Source of the DNA: Gilliamella sp. WF3-4
Lineage (GTDB): Bacteria > Pseudomonadota > Gammaproteobacteria > Enterobacterales > Orbaceae
Length of the DNA stretch: 64,000 bases
Direction: 5' to 3'
Assembly (NCBI RefSeq): GCF_001690275.1
Contig: NZ_LZGW01000045.1
Location: 124,001-188,000 of the forward strand
Positions 57,776 through 64,000 of this stretch are shown here, piece after piece. Position numbers and translations under genes: made by a program. Positions within the stretch are counted from its first letter, which is position 1, and the number at the start of each line of letters is the position of its first letter. The notes under the pieces were generated by a model. The model saw nothing but the letters and a program-made list of their open reading frames with translations, did not search any database and was not told the origin of the DNA.

Positions 57776-58231
57776 ATGACACAAGATACAAATCCTAAAG
57801 GTCAACTAGTGCTTAGAACGCTTGCAATGCCAGCAGACACCAATCCTCATGGGCACATTTTTGGTGGTTGGATCATGTCTCAGATGGATCTTGCAGGCGG
57901 TATTTTATCAAAAGAGATCGCAAGAAACCGAGTTGTAACGGTTAATGCTAGTAGTATTACATTTTATAAACCAGCCATGGTGGGCGATGTGGTTTGTTGT
58001 TATGCACATTGCATTAAAACTGGAAAAACATCTATCACAATAGGTATTGAAGTTTGGGTTAAAAAAGTCATTGATACATCTGATACAACACAACGATTTT
58101 GCATAACAGATGCTGTATTTACTTATGTTTCAGTGGACAAACATAATAATCCCAAACCATTACCAGAGGTATTCCAGCATTATGATTCAACTAAGGATCC
58201 GATAACTAAATTAAACCTAAATAATAACTAA
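57776..58231 (+). CDS. yciA: Acyl-CoA thioesterase YciA
   Basis: YciA is a hot-dog fold thioesterase with broad acyl-CoA specificity. The 151-residue protein has the family segment LRTLAMPADTNPHGHIFGGW with the catalytic Asp, and VGDVVCCYAHCIKTGKTSI. It sits in the apparent operon yciB-yciA-clsA; the clsA start is 5 bases away. Confidence 0.94.
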   Translation: MTQDTNPKGQLVLRTLAMPADTNPHGHIFGGWIMSQMDLAGGILSKEIARNRVVTVNASSITFYKPAMVGDVVCCYAHCIKTGKTSITIGIEVWVKKVIDTSDTTQRFCITDAVFTYVSVDKHNNPKPLPEVFQHYDSTKDPITKLNLNNN

Positions 58232-58236
58232 TAAGT

Positions 58237-59700
58237 ATGCAATTTACCTCATTTCATGCTTTAGTCAGTTCTTTGATCTTCCTTGTTTATTGGTTGATCA
58301 TTGTTTCAACGACGTTACGTATTGTCTTTAAACGAAGACCAACAACTTACGTTATTGCATGGATGTTAGTTATTTATATCTTACCACTTGTGGGTGTGAT
58401 CTTATATTTTGCGCTAGGCGAAGCTCACTTAGGGCAACAACGCGTTAAACGAGCTCAAAAAATGCGCCCAACTATTTCCAAGTTTATTCACCGAATAGGT
58501 GACTTTTCTGATATCTTCACTGGTAACGTAAGCCAAGTTAGCAAACCCATTTTCCAACTTTGTAAGCACCAGACGGGTCTTGATGGTATTAATGGTAATC
58601 ACATTGAATTGTTGAGTGAAACCAATGTCATTTTTGACCGTTTAATTGATGATATAAACCAAGCGACATCGAATATTGAAATGGTATTTTATATCTGGAA
58701 TGAAGGTGGTCGAGCTGATGATGTTGAGCAGGCGCTCATTCAAGCAAGTAAACGAGGCGTAATTTGCCGATTAATGGTTGATTCTGCTGGTAGCCGGCAT
58801 TTTATCCAAACAAACGCGAGTAAAAGAATGCGCGATGCTGGCATTATCATTGTCGAAGCTTTGCAAGTAAACTTGCTTCGCTTTATGTTTAGACGGTTAG
58901 ATTTACGCCAACACCGAAAAGTCGCTATTATTGATAACTATATATCTTATACTGGAAGCATGAATATAGTTGATCCGCGCTTTTTTAAACAAAATAAGCA
59001 TGTTGGCGAATGGGTTGATATTATGGTAAGAATGAGTGGGCCGGTTACAACACTTATGGGAGCCATATATGCTTGTGATTGGGAGCTAGAAACAGGTAAA
59101 CATTTAGCATTACCACAAATTACTGATTTTGCCGAGCCACCAGAAGATAAAAAACACATTATGCAATTGATCCCATCTGGCCCAGGCTATACAGAAAATA
59201 TGATCCATCAAGTGCTATTAACAGCAATTTATTCAGCACAAGAGCAAATTATTTTTACTACACCTTATTTAGTACCAAGTGATGATATTTTACATGCTGT
59301 ATGCACCGCAGCACAGCGAGGGGTCGAAGTGATTATCATCATTCCCAAAAATAATGATTCATTAATGGTCAAATGGGCAAGTCGAGCCTTTTTTTCTGAA
59401 TTATTAAATGGCGGGGTAAAACTCTATCAATTCAATGATAACTTATTACATACTAAAAGTGTTTTAATTGACAACCAGCTCAGCCTTGTTGGTACTGTTA
59501 ATTTAGATATGCGTAGCTTATGGCTTAATTTTGAAATTACCACTGTAATTGATGATGCAGAGTTTGCTAATTCACTAGCCGATCTTTTACAGAAATATTT
59601 ATCTAATTCAGATCAAATAAAGGCCGAAACATGGAACCAACGGCCTATATGGCAACGTGTAACTGAGAGACTGTTTTACTTTTTTGCCCCTTTACTATAA
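58237..59700 (+). CDS. clsA: Cardiolipin synthase A
   Basis: ClsA condenses two phosphatidylglycerol molecules to cardiolipin in the inner membrane. The 487-residue protein (E. coli 486) has two N-terminal membrane helices (about 8-30 and 40-62) and two phospholipase D motifs: HRKVAIIDNYISYTGSMN and HTKSVLIDNQLSLVGTVN. The gene is the last in the yciB-yciA-clsA group and ends 54 bases before the convergent cpdA. Confidence 0.95.
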   Translation: MQFTSFHALVSSLIFLVYWLIIVSTTLRIVFKRRPTTYVIAWMLVIYILPLVGVILYFALGEAHLGQQRVKRAQKMRPTISKFIHRIGDFSDIFTGNVSQVSKPIFQLCKHQTGLDGINGNHIELLSETNVIFDRLIDDINQATSNIEMVFYIWNEGGRADDVEQALIQASKRGVICRLMVDSAGSRHFIQTNASKRMRDAGIIIVEALQVNLLRFMFRRLDLRQHRKVAIIDNYISYTGSMNIVDPRFFKQNKHVGEWVDIMVRMSGPVTTLMGAIYACDWELETGKHLALPQITDFAEPPEDKKHIMQLIPSGPGYTENMIHQVLLTAIYSAQEQIIFTTPYLVPSDDILHAVCTAAQRGVEVIIIIPKNNDSLMVKWASRAFFSELLNGGVKLYQFNDNLLHTKSVLIDNQLSLVGTVNLDMRSLWLNFEITTVIDDAEFANSLADLLQKYLSNSDQIKAETWNQRPIWQRVTERLFYFFAPLL

Positions 59701-59754
59701 CTATTGGGCTAGTGTTAAGCCTACATCTATGATTGCTAGCAATATTGCTACTGA

Positions 59755-60585
59755 CTAATAACCATTTTGAGAGATATCAGGTAAAAAGCGGTTGTTCTTT
59801 AATCTATAAACCTCACTATCAATGGTCCCATTGGTATTAAGCGTAATTTCTCGCCAACCAGGTGCATCATCACTTGATAATTGAAAATCATAACATTCGG
59901 GTTTAAATTGGAAACAAGTTGAAGGCGTTGAGAATGCCTTACATTTATGCCAAACATAATCTTGTTTCTGATGAATATGTCCCCAACCTAGTCCTCTTAC
60001 ATTTGGATGTTTTTGGATAACTTTTTCTAATTGCTCATAATTTTTTAAAATATGATGATCTAACCAATGGCAACCTGAATAAATGGGATGATGGTGTAAA
60101 AAAATTAACGCATATCTATGAGAATGTTCAGTTAAGGTGTTGTGCAAAAATTCGAGTTCAGATTCGTGTAAGAAGCCATAAGCCTGACCAACAACTTGAC
60201 TATTTAATAGAATTGTCAGCCAGTTATCACCCAACAGTACGATTTTATTATCAGCAAGTTGATAGTTTGCAAACATTTCTTGCATATGAGCATAATTATC
60301 ATGATTGCCAGCCAACCATACACATGGAGTGTTAAATTTATTTATTTGTTCAGCAAAACGAGCATAAGCTTTTTTAGAGCCATCTTGCACAAAATCACCT
60401 GTTGCCACAATTAAATCATATTGCCTATTGCCTTTCTTTATGTCATCGATAACAGCTAAAAAACTTGCATTAGAATTAATACCAAGCAACGAGCCACTAT
60501 CTTCTGCAAAAAGATGGGTATCAGTTATATGTAATATTTTGCCGTAATTTTTATTACGGGTCTGAAGCTCTAAAAATGACCCCAA
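59755..60585 (-). CDS. cpdA: 3',5'-cyclic AMP phosphodiesterase
   Basis: CpdA is a metal-dependent class III phosphodiesterase that lowers cAMP and thereby tunes CRP control. The 276-residue protein has all metallophosphatase motifs: HITDTHLF, GDFVQDGS, GNHDNY, HHHPIY and GHIHQK. In E. coli the order is nudF-yqiB-cpdA; yqiB is missing here. Confidence 0.93.
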   Translation of the reverse strand: MGSFLELQTRNKNYGKILHITDTHLFAEDSGSLLGINSNASFLAVIDDIKKGNRQYDLIVATGDFVQDGSKKAYARFAEQINKFNTPCVWLAGNHDNYAHMQEMFANYQLADNKIVLLGDNWLTILLNSQVVGQAYGFLHESELEFLHNTLTEHSHRYALIFLHHHPIYSGCHWLDHHILKNYEQLEKVIQKHPNVRGLGWGHIHQKQDYVWHKCKAFSTPSTCFQFKPECYDFQLSSDDAPGWREITLNTNGTIDSEVYRLKNNRFLPDISQNGY

Positions 60586-60751
60586 AATTTACCTCAATTA
60601 TTTATTAATCTATAATTATGGTTAATAATGTCAGCAATAAAATAGGTATTGTGATTGAAAGTAAAATACCCTTATAAATCATATTATTATATTAAACTGT
60701 GAAATAAATCACCCGTCTATGAAAGGAATAATTAAACATAATTATAAAAAG

Positions 60752-61381
60752 TTATTTCCATTCATTTTGTAATAGCTGATGATTAAGCTCCAACCATTGA
60801 AGGGCAATAATTGATGCTGCATTGTTAATTATTCCATCTTCAATCCACTGATAAGCTTGAGAGCGGCTTACGACATGGGCTTTAATATCTTCACTCTCTT
60901 CGGCAAGGCCATGAATCCCCTTAGCTGTTGATGAGTCAACTTCACCAGCCAATATATGCAATTGTTCAGTTAAACCGCCGGGTGAGGCTAAATAACTAAT
61001 AATAGGTTTACATCGACCTATAGTGATTCCCGCCTCTTCCATTGCCTCACGCCTTGCTACATCTTCTAAGGATTCATTCTCGTGATCCATCATACCAGCT
61101 ATTAGCTCTAACATCCAAGGGCTGTCTTGAGTTTCAATAGCAGCAATCCTAACTTGTTCTATTAGCACCACCTTATCACGCTTTGCATCATAAGCTAAAA
61201 GTACGACCGCATTTCCACGCTCTAAAATTTCACGAGTGACAACCTCGCTCATTGAGCCGTCAAACTTGCGATATTGAAAACGGTATTCAAATAAAGAAAA
61301 AAAACCTTTATACAAAATTCGTTTAGTTAAATTAACGATATCATTTTTGTTAAAATTTACCGGATTATGTTTAATTTTCAT
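60752..61381 (-). CDS. nudF: ADP-ribose pyrophosphatase
   Basis: NudF hydrolyses ADP-ribose to AMP and ribose 5-phosphate. The Nudix box appears in GMMDHENESLEDVARREAMEEAGI (in the order G, E, REAMEEAGI). I use ATG 61381 (209 residues, as in E. coli) with MKIKHNPVNFN at the N terminus; an upstream start at 61438 would add unconserved residues. It diverges from tolC, as in E. coli. Confidence 0.94.
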   Translation of the reverse strand: MKIKHNPVNFNKNDIVNLTKRILYKGFFSLFEYRFQYRKFDGSMSEVVTREILERGNAVVLLAYDAKRDKVVLIEQVRIAAIETQDSPWMLELIAGMMDHENESLEDVARREAMEEAGITIGRCKPIISYLASPGGLTEQLHILAGEVDSSTAKGIHGLAEESEDIKAHVVSRSQAYQWIEDGIINNAASIIALQWLELNHQLLQNEWK

Positions 61382-61519
61382 ATAAATTCTCGATTGTAAA
61401 CTGAATTTGAATAAAAAGTGCGAATAGCATACAAACAATGCTTACTATATGCTAATTATCTGTTAAAATTACGCTATTAGAAATGATACTATATTTTAAT
61501 GATTTCAAAGAGAAGATTA

Positions 61520-62866
61520 ATGAAAAAAACCTTAACTTTTTTAATTGGATTATTGCTAAGCCAATCTGCTTTCGCTGAAAATTTAATACAAGTTTATGAA
61601 CAAGCTAAAGAAACCAATCCAGATCTACGCAGCTCATTAGCGGAAAAAAATAAAGCATATGCAGCCATTTCTGGTTCTCGGGCAAGTTTGTTGCCACAAA
61701 TAGGTTTGAGTGCTTCTTATGGTGTAACGCATGGTCGGCGAGATACAAGTGGCGTAAAATCTAAAAGCGGAAATTTATATCAAGTAGCTGTATCGCAAAG
61801 CATTTTTAATTTTTCAAATTGGAAAGGCTTAGATATTACTAAAAAGCAAGCAAGCGTTGCTGATATCGCTTATCAATATCAAGGGCAAACACTAATATTA
61901 AATACTTCTGTTGCCTACTTTAATGTTTTAAAAACACTGGATGCATTGAGCTTTATTGATGCACAAAAAAAAGCAATTGGGCGTCAGTTAGAACAAACTC
62001 GCCAACAACACCAAGTCGGTTTAGTTGCAATTACTGATGTACAAAATGCTCAAGCAAACTATGATCTAACCGTTGCGCAACAAGTTAATGCTTTAAATGA
62101 TCTAAACAATGCAATAGAAGATTTACGTCAAGTGAGCGGTCGTTTTTATTCTAGTTTAGCAAGCGTTAACACCAATACCTTTAGAACAGAAAATCCAACG
62201 CAAATCAGCACATTGTTAAAACAATCTGAAACGTCTAATCTTAATTTACTCACCATGAAGTTAAATCAAGATATTGCACGTGAACAGATCAAACTTTCTC
62301 AATCAGGTCATTTACCTACAGCAAATTTAGATGCATCAACAAATCTTAATAAAACTGACCGATATGGTAATAATGTAGCAGTTGGTGGGCGTGGTGGTAA
62401 ATCTTATTCTGGGAATAATTATGTTGGTGTTAGTGTTAATCTGCCTATCTTTTCAGGTGGTGCAACAATGTCTAAGGTCGAACAAGCACAACAAAATTAC
62501 GTCAGCTTTAGCGAAAAATTAGAAAGCACCAACAGAAACGTGATTAATCAAGTACGTTCATCATACAATAATATTTCATCATCAATTAGTGCAATCAAAG
62601 CTTATCAACAAGCTGTCGTTTCTGCTCAAAGTTCATTAGAAGCAACTAATTCTGGCTATCAAGTTGGAACACGAACAATTGTTGATGTATTAAATGCGAC
62701 AACACAGCTATATAGTGCAAAACGAAACCTATCTGATGCAAAATATAATTATTTAACTAGCTTGCTACAATTAAAATATGCTGTGGGAACCTTAACAGCT
62801 AATGATTTAGTTTATTTAAACAATATGCTAGGTAAAGAAGTTAGTACTTTAGCTACGATAAAATAA
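61520..62866 (+). CDS. tolC: Outer membrane efflux channel TolC
   Basis: TolC forms the trimeric outer membrane duct of RND, MFS and ABC efflux and type I secretion. I place the start at ATG 61520 (MKKTLTFLIGLLLSQSAFA, a clean signal peptide cleaved near AFA-EN), with AGAGAAG upstream, giving 448 residues. The two halves with coiled-coil repeats are recognisable (NPDLRSSLAEKNKAYAA; VGTRTIVDVLNATTQLYSAKRN). It lacks the long C-terminal tail of E. coli TolC. The ABC or MFS transporters in this window could be partners, which is inference. Confidence 0.94.
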   Translation: MKKTLTFLIGLLLSQSAFAENLIQVYEQAKETNPDLRSSLAEKNKAYAAISGSRASLLPQIGLSASYGVTHGRRDTSGVKSKSGNLYQVAVSQSIFNFSNWKGLDITKKQASVADIAYQYQGQTLILNTSVAYFNVLKTLDALSFIDAQKKAIGRQLEQTRQQHQVGLVAITDVQNAQANYDLTVAQQVNALNDLNNAIEDLRQVSGRFYSSLASVNTNTFRTENPTQISTLLKQSETSNLNLLTMKLNQDIAREQIKLSQSGHLPTANLDASTNLNKTDRYGNNVAVGGRGGKSYSGNNYVGVSVNLPIFSGGATMSKVEQAQQNYVSFSEKLESTNRNVINQVRSSYNNISSSISAIKAYQQAVVSAQSSLEATNSGYQVGTRTIVDVLNATTQLYSAKRNLSDAKYNYLTSLLQLKYAVGTLTANDLVYLNNMLGKEVSTLATIK

Positions 62867-62893
62867 TCATTAATTCTGTTATGACAACTGTTT

Positions 62894-62919
62894 AAAAGGC
62901 GAATAAACCGCCTTTTTTT
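62894..62919 (+). terminator. Terminator of tolC
   Basis: AAAAGGCG (62894-62901) pairs with CGCCTTTT (62909-62916), and the T-tract continues to 62919. Confidence 0.9.
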
Positions 62920-63000
62920 ATTATGTCACTAAAAAAATATCTACCACTTCAGACCTAGTCTTTACTGAAGGGCTTGCGTAGGAATTAAAACAAGCTAGCG
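62920..63000. other. Intergenic DNA after tolC
   Basis: Nothing recognisable is seen here. The region 62920-63374 is otherwise filled by a decayed gene. Confidence 0.4.
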
Positions 63001-63365
63001 TCAATTAATAACAAAGGGATTTGTTGGGCTGTAACGAAAACCGAATTTGGTGAAAAGCCAATAATATCAGTCAATACAATAATGATGCGAGTTTTACCTA
63101 GCACCATAAAGCAAAGCAAATCGCCAATTTTTTACTGGCTTTATACGATAGCAACAAAGTTATTGGTGAGATTAATACTAAAGATTTCTCTTTTTCACTA
63201 AAAGATAGCCTATTTTCTTATTCAGGAAATCCGTCAGAAAACCAAAAGTAAGAAAATAATGAATTTACTAGCAATATTCAATCGAAAATATTAATTTTAA
63301 CAAAAATGAGTTTTGGCAATCGTTATTTTGATTACCAATTTCAGTATAAAGAAAGAGAAATATAG
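63001..63365 (+). pseudogene. Multiply broken gene of unknown function
   Basis: One + strand frame reads, with several internal stops, NISQYNNDASFT, HHKAKQIANFLLALYDSNKV, IGEINTKDFSFSLKDSLFSY, then ENNEFTSNIQSKILILTKM and SFGNRYFDYQFQYKEREI. The first part (around 63015-63095) reads better in another frame (WAVTKTEFGEKPIISVNT), so at least one frameshift is also present. I cannot name the family. It lies tail to tail with an orphan gene. Confidence 0.5.
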
Positions 63366-63374
63366 TATATCGAT

Positions 63375-63866
63375 TTAAAGTAGCTTTTTATTTATTTCGA
63401 TTAAAAAATGGCGTTTAAATGAAATTGGACGCCAGACATGAAATAGGTTTCTAAGTGTAAACGGAAAGGTTTTTATAGGTTTTTTAAAAAGTTTAAGTAA
63501 CCAACCATCAGTTCCCTCAAACGACATAAATTCAAAACTTAATGTATGATCCGATAAAATTTTAATATTCCAAAGCCCACAAGCGCTAAGCCAAGCATAT
63601 GCTCCACCGCCAATTTTGGCACGATCAACGATATGGTAGTTTTTTGAATCAAATAGATAGATGAATAAAACTTCTTCCCAAGGACCACCATCTTCCGTCA
63701 CAAAAATTAAAACGTAACAGTCATCATAGCTAAAAGCCATTTCTAAATAGCGACCTTCTAGTTTTTCATCATAGCAAACACCATCAACTTCAACAAGCGA
63801 GCTAATTTTACCTCTTTTGCTTTTAGGTAGCGGTTTTAATGTAATATTAGATATCGGTTTTATCAT
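63375..63866 (-). CDS. Small protein of unknown function, possible immunity-type orphan
   Basis: The 163-residue product has no signal peptide. It is rich in aromatic residues (for example GGGAYAWLSACGLWNIKIL and FTLRNLFHVWRPISF) and has an acidic N-terminal half and a basic C-terminal end. The start at 63866 has a weak GGGAT ribosome binding site. I recognise no family. Small globular proteins like this beside gene debris are often immunity proteins of polymorphic toxins; this is inference. Confidence 0.55.
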   Translation of the reverse strand: MIKPISNITLKPLPKSKRGKISSLVEVDGVCYDEKLEGRYLEMAFSYDDCYVLIFVTEDGGPWEEVLFIYLFDSKNYHIVDRAKIGGGAYAWLSACGLWNIKILSDHTLSFEFMSFEGTDGWLLKLFKKPIKTFPFTLRNLFHVWRPISFKRHFLIEINKKLL

Positions 63867-64000
63867 GTTTATCCCAAAAAATGCTTATTAATAAAAACCT
63901 ATCAATAAGAAACTTAATAAAGTCAACAATTAATAAGCAAAATAATAAAATATCCATATTGAAAATAAATTATAAAACTAATTAATGAATAGAACTTGAA
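63867..64000. other. AT-rich end of the window
   Basis: Nothing can be assigned here; it contains the promoter region of the gene at 63866. Confidence 0.4.

Overview
The window is one AT-rich chromosomal segment (roughly two thirds A+T by eye) from a gammaproteobacterium. Nearly every protein resembles an Enterobacterales protein, but gene order is only partly conserved and intergenic DNA is very AT-rich. I infer an insect-gut Orbaceae such as Gilliamella; this rests on protein resemblance and synteny, not on a marker search. I see no insertion sequence, integrase, tRNA, CRISPR array or origin.

Layout. 1-5.2 kb: the 3' end of nfsB, a secreted protein of unknown function followed by the decayed remains of what may be a relative, then ettA. 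5.2-10.7 kb: ybjD, the LPS-core genes waaP-waaG, the radical SAM gene yhcC, and rnpB (RNase P RNA). 10.7-17 kb (- strand): a dedA gene, tldD, rng and mreDCB. 17-25.5 kb: accBC with an unusual leader, eda, yadGH, mog, argR, lysC behind a lysine riboswitch, and glsB. 26-32.6 kb: cysS, trmJ, raiA, pheA, mutY and an MFS transporter. 32.6-38 kb: a gene remnant, ubiI, tatA, a predicted small RNA, a phage-type repressor and an ABC exporter. 38-46 kb: dacB, a terC/alx-type gene, cycA, mltA, dcd, asmA. 46-56 kb (- strand): hslVU, tolA-R-Q-ybgC, cydX-B-A and sucDC. 56-64 kb: fldA-fur, yciB-yciA-clsA, cpdA-nudF diverging from tolC, a multiply broken gene and an orphan small gene.

How the genes work together. 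Most of the window serves the envelope (MreBCD, MltA, PBP4, Tol, LPS core, AsmA, ClsA, TolC), oxygen-limited respiration (cytochrome bd, ubiquinone hydroxylase, flavodoxin, a perfect FNR box before cydA) and core biosynthesis (AccBC, LysC, PheA, ArgR). Blocks known from E. coli survive with members missing: mre-rng-tldD lacks maf and yhdP, tolQRA lacks tolB-pal, sucCD lacks sucAB, and cydABX lacks ybgE.

The points most worth following are a compact predicted sRNA gene with tandem anti-Shine-Dalgarno modules (34684-34799), a YbjD whose ATPase motifs are degenerate while its TOPRIM motifs are intact, coupled mini-ORFs in the accB leader, an S24-type repressor lacking the catalytic serine, and an MltA without a lipobox.
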